From: Chitinophagaceae bacterium
Lineage (GTDB): Bacteria; Bacteroidota; Bacteroidia; Chitinophagales; Chitinophagaceae
Assembly (NCBI GenBank): GCA_014379345.1
Contig: JACMLY010000030.1
Span: 124,001 to 188,000 of the forward strand
Direction of reading: 5' to 3'
Length of the DNA: 64,000 bases
The position numbers and the translations under genes were made by a program. This document shows positions 43,695 through 53,595 of this stretch, piece after piece; positions within the stretch are counted from its first letter, which is position 1; each line of letters opens with the position of its first letter. The notes under the pieces were generated by a model, which had not been told where the DNA came from, did no database searches, and saw only the letters and a program-made list of their open reading frames with translations.

Positions 43695-44708
43695 ATGGAT
43701 ATGGAAGTAAGAAGATTGGGAACCTCAGACATTATGGTTACGCCGATGGCCTTTGGTGCATGGGCAATCGGAGGGTGGATGTGGGGTGGCGCAGAAGAAA
43801 AAGAAGCACTGATCGCAGTAAAGGCGGCCTATGAGGCCGGCATTACTACCATCGATACGGCGCCGGCTTATGGTTTTGGCCGTAGTGAAGAATTGATCAG
43901 TAAGGCGCTTGAGGGAATACCAAGAAGCAATTATCAGTTATTAACCAAATTCGGTTTGAACTGGTCTACCGCACAGGGTGAATATTATTTTGATTCAGTG
44001 GATAATGATGGAAAGGCTTTTAAGATGTTTAAATGGGCTTCTAAAGAACGCGTTATGAAAGAGTGTGAAGATTGCCTGGGAAGATTGAAAACCGATTATA
44101 TTGATCTTTTCCAGATCCATTGGCCTGATTCCACAACTCCCGTCAATGAAACTTTTGAAGCGGTTCAGCGATTAATCGAGCAGGGGAAAGTAAGGGCTGC
44201 AGGGGTGTGTAATTACAACACAATGCTTGTAAGTGAAGCACTGGATACGATTCAGCTTGCATCTAACCAGGTTCCGTATTCGCTGGTATTCCGTGATATG
44301 GAAAAGGAAGTGATTCCCCAGGCTATTGAAAAAGCGTTGGGTATTATTTCATACAGCCCTCTTCAAAGAGGATTGTTAACCGGAAAAATTAAACCAGGGC
44401 ATCACTTCAGCGAAGGTGATACCAGAGAAGGCAATCGTTTTTATACAGATGAAAATATAATTAAGGTGAATCTTTTATTGGAGTCACTAAAACCAATTGC
44501 TGAAAAATACAAAGCCACCATCGGGCAATTAGTTATCAACTGGACCATGCACCGGCCGGGAATTGCGTGCGTTCTGGTAGGCGCCAGGAATGCAGCACAG
44601 GTAAATGACAACGCAAAAGCATTTCATTTTTCACTCAGTAAAGAAGATGCCGATACTATCACAGCATTGGCTGATCAATACACCACTCCATCCCTTAAAC
44701 CCGCGTAA
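43695..44708 (+). CDS. Aldo/keto reductase
   Basis: A 337-residue NADPH-dependent oxidoreductase of the AKR superfamily. Key residues: Asp and Tyr in TIDTAPAYGFGRSE, Lys in LLTKFG, and His in LFQIHWPDST. The C-terminal cofactor-binding block is present, here seen as VLVGARNAAQVNDNAKAF. The start MDMEVRRLGTSDIMVTPMAFG is natural. Substrate is unknown; such enzymes reduce sugar or aldehyde carbonyls. Monocistronic, convergent with the cupin gene. Confidence 0.9.
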   Translation: MDMEVRRLGTSDIMVTPMAFGAWAIGGWMWGGAEEKEALIAVKAAYEAGITTIDTAPAYGFGRSEELISKALEGIPRSNYQLLTKFGLNWSTAQGEYYFDSVDNDGKAFKMFKWASKERVMKECEDCLGRLKTDYIDLFQIHWPDSTTPVNETFEAVQRLIEQGKVRAAGVCNYNTMLVSEALDTIQLASNQVPYSLVFRDMEKEVIPQAIEKALGIISYSPLQRGLLTGKIKPGHHFSEGDTREGNRFYTDENIIKVNLLLESLKPIAEKYKATIGQLVINWTMHRPGIACVLVGARNAAQVNDNAKAFHFSLSKEDADTITALADQYTTPSLKPA

Positions 44709-44726
44709 TTATACAGTATTATATAC

Positions 44727-45224
44727 TTATCTGCAGAGGCGATTAACAATAATACTATGTTGTGGAAATAATGTAAGCAATATTGTTTTATCGCCCATCT
44801 CAAAATCCTCAAAATCAAATCCGGGTGCAACTGTACACCCGGTCAGTGCGAATGGTGTTTCCGGTGCTGGTTCTGCCGCAAACCACGCGCCTGCAGGCAC
44901 AACGAATTGGAATAACTCGCCATTGTCGGGAAGATTACCAAGTTTTATGCGATAATAAATTCCTGCATTTTCAATAACATGTATATACAGCGTCCCTCCT
45001 GAATAGAAATGCCAGCATTCGTCGCTTTTAATTTTATGGAAAGAAGAAAAATCTCCCTGCTCGAGCAAATAATAAATAGCCGTTGAAAAGGATCGGTTCC
45101 CCTTAAAACGCGCAGGCAATGCCGTCGCGGGCAACCACTCGTTGCTTCGATAGCTCTGCCTGAAGAAGCCTCCTTCAGGATGCTGTTCAAGTTGCAAAGC
45201 AGTGATGTATTGTTTGGCATTCAT
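44727..45224 (-). CDS. DUF985 cupin protein
   Basis: A 165-residue cupin of the DUF985 (YML079w-like) group: ITALQLEQHPEGGFFRQSYR at the N-terminus, IYYLLEQGDFSSFHKIKSDECWHFYSGG (quoted in part as FSSFHKIKSDECWHFYSGG) and AGAWFAAEPAPETPFALTGCTVAPGFDFEDFE (the last cupin strand). Probable small-molecule binding or isomerase-type protein in the cytoplasm. The Cys at 'VGC.VAPGFDFEDFE'-type position is here TGCTVAPGFDFEDFE. Function not known. Confidence 0.88.
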   Translation of the reverse strand: MNAKQYITALQLEQHPEGGFFRQSYRSNEWLPATALPARFKGNRSFSTAIYYLLEQGDFSSFHKIKSDECWHFYSGGTLYIHVIENAGIYYRIKLGNLPDNGELFQFVVPAGAWFAAEPAPETPFALTGCTVAPGFDFEDFEMGDKTILLTLFPQHSIIVNRLCR

Positions 45225-45504
45225 TCTTATAAGTTAGGCCACTAATATAGAGCATGAAATTATGTTCCGCATAAGATACAAAAAGAGTTGCCATCTTTTC
45301 GCTTTGTATACGCAAAGAGCTTATATACAGTGCACTAATATAGTGCTGTAAGTATTTACCTATAGACAGGCAATCGGGAAAAACAAGTACCTGTAAAATA
45401 TGGCTGGAAGATTCCGATACTTTTTGATGCGCGTGAAGCGTTTATGAGTATTCATTACTTTGATAATAAATGGTATAAATCCAAAATTCAATGTCCTTCA
45501 CATT

Positions 45505-47217
45505 ATGAAAATCGAAGAAATCAAGAATGAGATAACGTTGCTGTTTGATATGAAGGAAGTATCAAAAAGATCCACTCAGTTTATTGGCGTAGGGGTCATA
45601 ATAACTGCCGCGCTTACCCCTGTTCATATGTACGACGGTCATAATTTATCTGCGATCATTACATTTATTTTTTCTGTATTCCTAGGTGGCGTTTGGATTA
45701 TGCATAAAAAAGGACTTACAAAATATTCAACGGCGATCAGTATCGTTGGGATAAATATATTTCTGACAATTTTCAATTATGCAGAAGGGCTTAAAATGGG
45801 CGATTATTTATTTTTTTTCCCATTGTTATTTGCCCTGCCGTTTCTTGTAAGAAACAAAAAAAAATATACTAAAGAAGTTCTTATATATTTTATTTTTACA
45901 GCAGCATGTTTTTGCATCTCCTTATCCATTTCTCCTCAACTAAGTCCCTGGCAAATTATTACCGATGAGCAATACAGTACTATCTTTTATATCAGTGCTA
46001 TCTGTTCCGTGTTAATGAGTGCCCTTTTTGCATATTTAGGAATTTATTTTGAAAGAAAATATGCGGCGGTCTTATTAGATCAGAAGAACAGAACAGAAGA
46101 AGCTATGAAAGCCCGTAGCCAGTTTCTATCGCAGATGGGGCATGAGCTCCGAACACCTCTCAATGGGATCATCGGCGCTTCCAATTTATTGACTAAGAAT
46201 AATACCCTGCCTGAACAAAGCGAATACCTGAATATTTTGAAGTATTGTTCTAACCACATGCTAGAGTTGATCAATAATATTCTTGACTACAATAAGATTG
46301 AAGCAGGGAAACTGGATATTCATCTGACAGAGATGAATCTGAAACAATTGGTACAAAATTCTGCGCTTCCTTTTTATAACCGGTTTGATGAAAAAAAGAT
46401 ACAACTACTGGTAGAAATAGATAAGGAACTTGATGTAAATGTAATGATCGACGATATTCGCGTCATCCAGATTCTGAATAACCTGATCTCAAATGCACTT
46501 AAATTTACCGAGAAAGGTCATGTTAAGTTGAAAGTTCTTCGAAAGACGAAAGATGACCAGATGATTGATGTTTTATTTACTGTAGAAGACACCGGTATCG
46601 GAATTCATGAAAATGATTTTCCTAAAATATTTGAAAGTTTCGGACAAGTGTATACATCGACCACTCGCCAGTACGAAGGAACCGGTCTTGGTCTGAGCAT
46701 CTCGCAACGTTTGTTAGCACTTATGGGCAGCAAACTGGAATTGGAAAGTGAGCCGGGTAAGGGAAGTAATTTTTCTTTTTCAGTAAAACTCAAACAAACC
46801 ACCACTCCCAACGCACAGCATACGATAGTTAAAATGCAGAATACCGATCTTTCCGGGATGCGTATACTAATTGCAGAAGACAATGTTATCAATATGCTGA
46901 TCGCAAAAAAAATTATGGCAGACTGGAATGTTTCTCTAACCACTGCTGAAAACGGACTAATAGCACTTCAATCACTCGAAACGGACGCCAATTATAATAT
47001 CATCTTACTGGATCTTGAAATGCCTGAAATGGACGGTTACACGGCTGTACGCGAAATAAATAAGCTATATCCCGGCATTCCGGTGCTGGCATTTACGGCA
47101 GCACTTATAGACCAGGATATGTACAGCGATTTAAAGAATACCGGCTTTGTGGATGCGGTATTAAAACCTTGCCAGCCGATGGAACTATTCTCGAAAATCC
47201 GTCAATATGCCAACTGA
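45505..47217 (+). CDS. Hybrid sensor histidine kinase (copy 1 of a tandem pair)
   Basis: Start chosen at MKIEEIKNEITLLFD, giving 570 residues, exactly the length of the next gene; an upstream ATG at 45460 adds an unrelated 15 residues. Five or six membrane helices (about residues 25-195) with no large sensor domain. Then HisKA: SQFLSQMGHELRTPLNGI with the phospho-His, HATPase with NNLISNALKFTEKGH, VEDTGIGIHENDF and GTGLGLSISQRL, and a C-terminal receiver: MRILIAEDNVINMLIAKKIM, phospho-Asp in ILLDLEMPEMDGYTA, VLKPCQPMELF. The sensor is likely within the membrane. No output gene is fused. Confidence 0.92.
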   Translation: MKIEEIKNEITLLFDMKEVSKRSTQFIGVGVIITAALTPVHMYDGHNLSAIITFIFSVFLGGVWIMHKKGLTKYSTAISIVGINIFLTIFNYAEGLKMGDYLFFFPLLFALPFLVRNKKKYTKEVLIYFIFTAACFCISLSISPQLSPWQIITDEQYSTIFYISAICSVLMSALFAYLGIYFERKYAAVLLDQKNRTEEAMKARSQFLSQMGHELRTPLNGIIGASNLLTKNNTLPEQSEYLNILKYCSNHMLELINNILDYNKIEAGKLDIHLTEMNLKQLVQNSALPFYNRFDEKKIQLLVEIDKELDVNVMIDDIRVIQILNNLISNALKFTEKGHVKLKVLRKTKDDQMIDVLFTVEDTGIGIHENDFPKIFESFGQVYTSTTRQYEGTGLGLSISQRLLALMGSKLELESEPGKGSNFSFSVKLKQTTTPNAQHTIVKMQNTDLSGMRILIAEDNVINMLIAKKIMADWNVSLTTAENGLIALQSLETDANYNIILLDLEMPEMDGYTAVREINKLYPGIPVLAFTAALIDQDMYSDLKNTGFVDAVLKPCQPMELFSKIRQYAN

Positions 47218-47288
47218 CGTAAAATCGCAAGAATAATTGCGCATGCAGAAATCTCGATTTCTCCGGTTCGCCGTTACCCGAAATTCCT

Positions 47289-49001
47289 ATGATCGCCAAA
47301 GACGCAAAAACTGAGATAACACTAATACACGATATCAAGGAGGTATCTACAAGGTCTGTGCAATTCATCGGGGCAGCATTGATCGTTGCATTGGTAAATA
47401 TTCCTATCAATATTTATATCGGGCATAAGCTGACTACGCTTATCTTGTCTATATTTTGTCTTCTTCTCGGCATCATCCTTTTCATGTTAAAAAAAGGATA
47501 CACCAGGTATACCAAGACACTTACAATAACAGGTATTAATATCTTCTTCATCCTGTTTAATTTTTCCGACGGGCTTAGAATGGGAAATTATATCTTTTTT
47601 TTTCCGCTGCTTTTTGCCTTGCCTTTTCTTATCAGCAGCAAGAATAAATATAACAAGGAGGTGTTGTCGTACTTTCTCTTTACCGTAACATGCTTTTGCG
47701 TTTGTATTTTTTTTGTACCCGGCGAAAGCAGTTGGCAGAAAATCAAAGAAGCACAATATGCGCCCAGTTTTACAATAAACTGCATTTGTGCCCTTGTTTT
47801 AAGTACTGCCTTTTCTTACCTGGGTATCACATTTGAAAAAAAATATTCCCGGGAATTATTGGAGCAAAACAAAAGAAAGGAAAATGCGATGAAAGCACGA
47901 TCACAGTTCCTTTCACAGATGGGCCATGAATTGAGGACTCCGATGAATGGGATCCTTGGAGCCACCAACCTGTTAGCAAAACAGAAAATCATGCCTGGTC
48001 AGGATGAATATCTTGATATTTTGAAATACTGTTCAAATCATATGCTTGAATTGATCAATAATATTCTTGATTATAATAAAATTGAAGCGGGTAAACTGGA
48101 TCTACACACCTCAGAAGTAAACCTGAAACAGTTATTGCAAAACGCCACACTTCCTTTTTATAATCGTTTTGAGGAAAAGAGAGTCGAATTAATGGTTGAA
48201 ATTGATCAGGAACTTGATGAAAAGGTAATAGTTGACGAAATACGGATGATACAGGTCCTCAACAACCTGCTTTCAAATGCGTTAAAATTTACGAATAGCG
48301 GCTATGTGAAACTAAAAGTTTCCTGTGCCCACAAGGAAAAGCATCTGCTCGGTGTCGATTTCCTTGTCGAAGATACCGGCATAGGCATTGCCGAAAATGA
48401 CTTTCAAAAGGTTTTTGAAAGTTTTGAACAGGTGTATTCAGACAGCACCCGGAAATATGAAGGTACGGGCCTCGGGTTGAGCATAGCCCAACGTTTATTA
48501 AACCTGATGGATAGCAAGCTCGAACTGCAAAGCGAGCTCGGTAAAGGCAGTCAATTCTCATTTTCGGTCAACCTTGTAAAAGCCGATATCGATAAGGAAC
48601 ATGCGAACAACACAAATCTCCAGGACGGCGATCTCTCAGGAATGAGGATTTTAATCGCCGAAGACAATCTGATAAATATGCTTGTCGCCAAAAAAATGCT
48701 TCAGGGATGGAATGTATCCCTGACTACTGCCGAAAATGGGATTGAAGTGCTTGAATCTCTAGAAGTCAACGCCAACTACAACCTGATCCTGATGGATCTT
48801 GAAATGCCGGAGATGGATGGCTATACCGCTGTTCGCGAAATCAGAAAACTTTATCCCACCATACCAGTGCTTGCTTATACTGCTGCATTGATCGACCAGG
48901 AAATGTATATTGATCTAAAAGAAACAGGATTTGTTGACGCGGTGCTAAAGCCATGTCAGCCCCTGGAATTGTTTTCTAAAATACGCCAGTATGCAAACTG
49001 A
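47289..49001 (+). CDS. Hybrid sensor histidine kinase (copy 2)
   Basis: A 570-residue paralogue of the preceding gene, with 71 bases between them and identical domain order: membrane helices (about 20-190), HisKA with SQFLSQMGHELRTPMNGI, HATPase with NNLLSNALKFTNSGY, VEDTGIGIAENDF and GTGLGLSIAQRL, and receiver with MRILIAEDNLINMLVAKKML, phospho-Asp in LILMDLEMPEMDGYTA and VLKPCQPLELF. The HisKA-proximal helix ILKYCSNHMLELINNILDYN is the same in both. The N-terminal membrane segments differ more than the kinase core, suggesting divergence in the sensing part after duplication. Confidence 0.92.
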   Translation: MIAKDAKTEITLIHDIKEVSTRSVQFIGAALIVALVNIPINIYIGHKLTTLILSIFCLLLGIILFMLKKGYTRYTKTLTITGINIFFILFNFSDGLRMGNYIFFFPLLFALPFLISSKNKYNKEVLSYFLFTVTCFCVCIFFVPGESSWQKIKEAQYAPSFTINCICALVLSTAFSYLGITFEKKYSRELLEQNKRKENAMKARSQFLSQMGHELRTPMNGILGATNLLAKQKIMPGQDEYLDILKYCSNHMLELINNILDYNKIEAGKLDLHTSEVNLKQLLQNATLPFYNRFEEKRVELMVEIDQELDEKVIVDEIRMIQVLNNLLSNALKFTNSGYVKLKVSCAHKEKHLLGVDFLVEDTGIGIAENDFQKVFESFEQVYSDSTRKYEGTGLGLSIAQRLLNLMDSKLELQSELGKGSQFSFSVNLVKADIDKEHANNTNLQDGDLSGMRILIAEDNLINMLVAKKMLQGWNVSLTTAENGIEVLESLEVNANYNLILMDLEMPEMDGYTAVREIRKLYPTIPVLAYTAALIDQEMYIDLKETGFVDAVLKPCQPLELFSKIRQYAN

Positions 49002-49151
49002 TCTCATATCTCGCAATTAACCACACTTCCTTTATCGTTATTTTATCTATCTGGGCAGGATTTCGATTTATTTGACGTCTCACGAAGACAAGGGCATAAT
49101 TTTTTTTATACATAAAGGCGCTGGCTTTTAACGCCTGTTAATGATAAAATC

Positions 49152-51734
49152 GTGATGGTCAACAATTTTACGAAGATATGCAAGGCTTCTTTTCTTACCA
49201 CATGCTTGTTTACTTTTTTTGCATCAGTTGCACAGGTAGGGGACTCGGTATCGGTTCGATCCCAATACAAATTTGGACGTGTTTACGGAAAGGTGGTCGA
49301 TAGCAAAACAAATAAAGGGGTTGAGGCCGCTTCCGTACAGATTTTTATTTCAATGAACGACGCTTCGGGAGATAAAAAAACGGACAGCCTCATAGGAGGA
49401 ATGCTCTCAAGACCCAATGGGGACTTTAATTTTGATAACCTTCCCCTGATAGATACCTTCAAATTTATGATTAGTGCCGTCGGCTTTAAACCTCTCCAGG
49501 TGGAGGTTTTTGTTGATGGATCTTCTACCGGTGTTGAAAAAGACCTGGGAAATCTTAAGATACAGCAGGATGCCGCTTACCTTTCTACAGTTACCGTTGT
49601 GGCACAAAGACCCGGACTTGAAATGAGTATAGATCGCAAGATTTTCAATGTAGAAAAGAATTTAACGGCCACTGGTGGAACTGCCATTGATGTAATGAAG
49701 GGCATCCCTTCGGTGACGGTTGATGTGGAAGGAAATGTATTGTTGAGGAATAATACTCCCCAGATATTCGTTGATGGCCGGCCAACCATTCTTACACTTG
49801 AACAGATACCTGCCGATAATATTGAGAGAATTGAGCTCATTACAAATCCTTCCGCGAAGTTTGATGCAGCCAGCACCGGCGGTATCATTAATGTTGTTTT
49901 AAAGAAAAATAAGAAGTTGGGACTAAACGGTGTTGTCTCTCTGGGTGTCGGAACGCCGGATGTTCTGAATGGCAACCTGACCTTAAATTTGCGTGAAGGA
50001 AAATTCAATGTTTTTGCAAGCGGAAGTTACAATCAAATGGGGGGCAGGGCTACAGCGCAAACGCTGAGGCAAAATAAGGAGAGTGGTATAATTAGAAATT
50101 ATTTTAATCAAAATTCCATCGGCGAAAGAACGCGTGAGTTTACCTCTGTGAGGTTTGGTTTTGATTTTTTTATGGATAACAGAAATACAATAACCCTTTC
50201 ACAAAATTTTGTAAAGGGAAAATTTACTTCGGAAGAAGAACAAGATCAGGAATATCTGGACGAAAACCGGCAGTTGGATAGGAGAGGCGATCGGCTCTCT
50301 GATGGGCAGTCTTCATTTAACAGGAGTAATTCACAGCTGGTATTTACCCATAAATTCACAAGGCCCGGTCAGCAGTTGTCAGCGGATATTACTTACAATT
50401 ATGGAACAGGGGATGACAGATCGAATATTCTGAATACTTATTTTTATCCCGACGGAAGTGAATTTAAACTTCCCGACAGGGTCAACAATTACGGATCGAA
50501 TGAAAACGATCAGCTTACCGTGCAGGTTGATTTTGTTAGCCCTAAAGGAGAGGATTCGAAATTTGAAACGGGGGTTCGCAGCTTTATCAACAATTTCAAC
50601 AGTGATTATAACGCTTTCTCTATTGATGGATCAGGTTCGGCCACGAAATTAGCGTTAAGTAATAATTACGAGTACAAAGAAGTAGTGAATGCTCTTTATG
50701 CTACCTATTCAAATAAGTGGAAAAAGTTTTCTTACCAGCTTGGCCTGCGCGCCGAACACTCAACATTCAAGGGAGAGTTGCCCGACAGTGCACAAAAATT
50801 CGGGTATGAATACCCCGACAGCTTCAAAAATCTTTTTGACGCCCTATTCCCAAGTATTTTTATTACAAAAGAACTGAGCGAAGGGGAAGATGTACAAATT
50901 AACTATACGCGCCGGATAAGAAGGCCCGATTTCTGGCGTTTGAATCCCTTTATCGATATTAATGATCCGGTCAATCTGCGCCAAGGCAATCCAAATCTCC
51001 GACCGGAGTTTACAAACTCATTTGAATTCAATTACAATAAGAAATATGTTCAGGGCAGTTTTCTCGGCGTGCTATTCTACAGGAATACCCAGGGTGATAT
51101 TACCCAATACAGCGATACAATCAGTGCAGCGCAATTTCAACAACTCAATAATGCCGCTATTGATCCCAATGCCATACTTAACACATTCATCAATGCGCAG
51201 AGCACAAATTCCCTGGGAGCAGAACTAACCCTTCAGCATACGCTGGCAAAGAATTTTGATATCGTTCCTACTATTGAAATGCAATATCAAAAGGTAAATG
51301 CGATCATCGATCAACTCGATCTGAGTAATGAGGGGTTTACTTATGAAGCAAAGCTGGTCACTAATTATAAGATAGAAACAAAAAGATCGAAGCTTTTTAA
51401 TAACCTTGGATTTCAATTGATCGGCGAATATGAATCCTCGGAGATATTACCACAGGGAAAGCGAAAACCCCAATACAGTCTGGACGCTGCTATACGTAAG
51501 GATTTTTTAAAGAATAACAAGGCTTCCCTGACTTTTAGTGTAAGCGACGTTTTCAATACAAATCGTTTCGGAACAATTTACGATACGGAACGTTTTTACC
51601 AGGACTCATACCGGCGCCGAAATGTGAGAAGTTTTCGGCTGAGTTTTTCTTACCGTTTTGGAAAATCTGATTTCAAATTGTTACGAAGAGACAGAGACAA
51701 TGAAGAGAATACCGATGGCGACGCAGAGAATTAA
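49152..51734 (+). CDS. TonB-dependent outer-membrane receptor (OMP_b-brl_3 type)
   Basis: An 860-residue outer-membrane protein. Signal peptide near residues 8-28 (CLFTFFASVAQ). Residues 38-135 are a carboxypeptidase regulatory-like beta domain (GRVYGKVVDSKTNKGVEAAS). The plug follows at about 145-230 with LSTVTVVAQRPGLEMSIDRK and NNTPQIFVDGRPTILTLEQIPADNIERIELIT. The barrel (about 250-860) ends in ...SFRLSFSYRFGKSDFKLLRRD. The C-terminal 20 residues are hydrophilic (DRDNEENTDGDAEN). It probably imports a large substrate or signals; no SusD partner is adjacent. Two sensor kinases precede it. Confidence 0.9.
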   Translation: MMVNNFTKICKASFLTTCLFTFFASVAQVGDSVSVRSQYKFGRVYGKVVDSKTNKGVEAASVQIFISMNDASGDKKTDSLIGGMLSRPNGDFNFDNLPLIDTFKFMISAVGFKPLQVEVFVDGSSTGVEKDLGNLKIQQDAAYLSTVTVVAQRPGLEMSIDRKIFNVEKNLTATGGTAIDVMKGIPSVTVDVEGNVLLRNNTPQIFVDGRPTILTLEQIPADNIERIELITNPSAKFDAASTGGIINVVLKKNKKLGLNGVVSLGVGTPDVLNGNLTLNLREGKFNVFASGSYNQMGGRATAQTLRQNKESGIIRNYFNQNSIGERTREFTSVRFGFDFFMDNRNTITLSQNFVKGKFTSEEEQDQEYLDENRQLDRRGDRLSDGQSSFNRSNSQLVFTHKFTRPGQQLSADITYNYGTGDDRSNILNTYFYPDGSEFKLPDRVNNYGSNENDQLTVQVDFVSPKGEDSKFETGVRSFINNFNSDYNAFSIDGSGSATKLALSNNYEYKEVVNALYATYSNKWKKFSYQLGLRAEHSTFKGELPDSAQKFGYEYPDSFKNLFDALFPSIFITKELSEGEDVQINYTRRIRRPDFWRLNPFIDINDPVNLRQGNPNLRPEFTNSFEFNYNKKYVQGSFLGVLFYRNTQGDITQYSDTISAAQFQQLNNAAIDPNAILNTFINAQSTNSLGAELTLQHTLAKNFDIVPTIEMQYQKVNAIIDQLDLSNEGFTYEAKLVTNYKIETKRSKLFNNLGFQLIGEYESSEILPQGKRKPQYSLDAAIRKDFLKNNKASLTFSVSDVFNTNRFGTIYDTERFYQDSYRRRNVRSFRLSFSYRFGKSDFKLLRRDRDNEENTDGDAEN

Positions 51735-51771
51735 ATTGTATAAAGGATCAAAATACAGTAACAAAACGACT

Positions 51772-52605
51772 TTACTTATTCAGTAACAAAATCCCTTCTT
51801 TTGCAAATGATAATTTTCCCTGCTTATATAAAGCGCCTGTGGTCATTTTAAAGGTTTTTTTGCTCATACCGAAGAACTCATAAATGTCTTCAGGAGCCGA
51901 TTTGTCGTTATACGGCAAATAGCCATTATTTTCCTGTAAAAGACGGATCAGTTTTTCCGTTTCGCCTTCCACCCGTTTATAACCCGGTTTGCCGGATACA
52001 ACATCGATTTTATTATCTGTGCGTATCGTTTTAATATATCCCTGGAATTTGTCGCCAACACTGATATTGCGATAGATTTCATTGAAATGCAATACACCTG
52101 TGTGAAGATTATTAATGATCACGACATAACCAATATCCGTGCGACGATAAACGGTCAGATCAACCAGCTCCAGATCTTTTACAGTCAGAATATCATTATT
52201 TAAAAAAGATTCTATTTTTTCTGACGCTGCCACTCTGCCGGTTTGTTCATCCAGGTAAATTCTTACCAGGTATTCGCCGCCCACCCGCATTCCCATAAGC
52301 TGTTGTGACCTCGGTACAAATAAATCCTTCATCAGGCCCCAATCGAGGAAGGCGCCTTGTGGTGTCACACTCACTACTTTTAGCATTACAATGTCTCCAA
52401 TAATTCCTTTCGGAGATTGAGTTGTTGCTATAATACGATTCTCAGAATCGTGGTATACGAACACCTTTACCTCATCACCGATATCCGTAGCAGGAGGAAC
52501 AAATCTTTTGGGCAGCAATATTCCTTCGGCGCCATCATCCAGGTAAATGCCGAAATCTGCTTTGCGAATTACTTTTAATATATTATATACACCTGCCTGT
52601 ACCAT
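51772..52605 (-). CDS. S1-like RNA-binding protein, CvfB family
   Basis: A 277-residue protein with three OB/S1-type modules and a winged helix, as in CvfB: VIRKADFGIYLDDGAEGILLPKRF (first), VVSVTPQGAFLDWGLMKDLFVPRSQQ (second, quoted in part) and VIINNLHTGVLHFNEIYRNISVGDKFQGYIK (third, shortened), then a C-terminal winged helix (DKSAPEDIYEFFGMSKKTFKMTTGALYKQG). CvfB-like proteins bind RNA and affect virulence or gene expression in staphylococci; function in Bacteroidota is unknown. Confidence 0.9.
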   Translation of the reverse strand: MVQAGVYNILKVIRKADFGIYLDDGAEGILLPKRFVPPATDIGDEVKVFVYHDSENRIIATTQSPKGIIGDIVMLKVVSVTPQGAFLDWGLMKDLFVPRSQQLMGMRVGGEYLVRIYLDEQTGRVAASEKIESFLNNDILTVKDLELVDLTVYRRTDIGYVVIINNLHTGVLHFNEIYRNISVGDKFQGYIKTIRTDNKIDVVSGKPGYKRVEGETEKLIRLLQENNGYLPYNDKSAPEDIYEFFGMSKKTFKMTTGALYKQGKLSFAKEGILLLNK

Positions 52606-52624
52606 GTACTCAATTAAAGAACCT

Positions 52625-52731
52625 CGCCGCCGTATCCTTCGTGTCTTCCGTTACGTTCTTGGTGAACCTTTTGACAATAACATCACCACGGTCACATAGA
52701 ACACAACGGAGGACACGAAAAACACGAAGAA
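52625..52731. repeat. TTCGTGTCYTCCGTT inverted words between two minus-strand genes
   Basis: Left arm near 52637-52662 contains CCTTCGTGTCTTCCGTTACG, right arm near 52692-52730 contains GAACACAACGGAGGACACGAA and AACACGAAG. They are reverse complements with few mismatches, enclosing about 35 bases. Another word family of the same architecture. Confidence 0.75.
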
Positions 52732-52808
52732 ATTAAGGATTAAATATTATTTGTAATTTTTTTAACGGGATAATGCGAAGGTATGTTTTAGCAGAACAAT
52801 TGTTTTGC

Positions 52809-53444
52809 TCATTTTATCATTCCGTAGTCAAGCACTCTACGAAGGAATTTTTTATCCTGTATCACCCAGGTGGCTTCATAGCCGCCCTCGCCATCCTTAT
52901 TCATCAGATACACATATACTTTTCGGTTATCTTTTGAAAGATATATTCCGTTGTTCGATCTTTCAGTACCTGATTTATCTCTATAAGTGAAGTTCACATT
53001 GCAGAGGTCTGCATATGCTGTTAGGGGTACCGGGATGGTATCTTTGTCGATAAGAATAATTAAAGACTGAATATGATTACCGGGAACTTCTCCATAATTA
53101 CCATAGTAAGGTTTGTTGTCTATCTTCACCACGTGTTCCTCGTCTTTTACGAGTTTATGTTGAGAGGGTTCAAAACGGACGGTAGTAATAATGACTTTAA
53201 TATTGTTGCTCTCAAAACTCATAAAATTATTTTCATGCTTGCTTACTCCGATTTTCGTCAATGGTAATTTTCCAATGCTTTCATCAATTCCACCAACAGC
53301 AAAAGAAGCTATGTCTGCCCGGACATCCTTCTCAGGTATTTTTGTAAAACTCTCTTTTTTGGTACGGTAATCACGAAATTCTAATTCCTGAGACATAACA
53401 TCGAACCTGGAATAGACAAGCAAAACACAGAAAATAATGCGCAT
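52809..53444 (-). CDS. Exported protein of unknown function
   Basis: A 211-residue product with a likely signal peptide (MRIIFCVLLVYSRFDVMSQ). The mature part is mixed with many strands: DNKPYYGNYGEVPGNHIQSLIILIDKDTIPV, NFTYRDKSGTERSNNGIYLSKDNRKVYVYLMNKDGEGGYEATWVI (quoted in part as GIYLSKDNRKVYVYLMNKDG). I do not recognise the family. It is 364 bases from the CvfB gene's start side and not clearly in an operon. Confidence 0.65.
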   Translation of the reverse strand: MRIIFCVLLVYSRFDVMSQELEFRDYRTKKESFTKIPEKDVRADIASFAVGGIDESIGKLPLTKIGVSKHENNFMSFESNNIKVIITTVRFEPSQHKLVKDEEHVVKIDNKPYYGNYGEVPGNHIQSLIILIDKDTIPVPLTAYADLCNVNFTYRDKSGTERSNNGIYLSKDNRKVYVYLMNKDGEGGYEATWVIQDKKFLRRVLDYGMIK

Positions 53445-53545
53445 GAATGAAATTATAATGGTTCAAATAAAAATAACAGATAATAGGTTAACGAAAAGCG
53501 AAAAGGCAATGTTTTCTAAGGATTTTTTCAATGTGTAACATAATA

Positions 53546-53568
53546 GAAAAGCCGGGAATTAACCCGGC
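53546..53568 (-). terminator. Rho-independent terminator on the minus strand
   Basis: GCCGGG AATTAA CCCGGC is a perfect 6-bp stem, followed on the minus strand by TTTTC. It ends transcription from the 53596-53865 gene. Confidence 0.72.
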
Positions 53569-53595
53569 CGTATTGGTTCACAGAATAGAGTCTAA

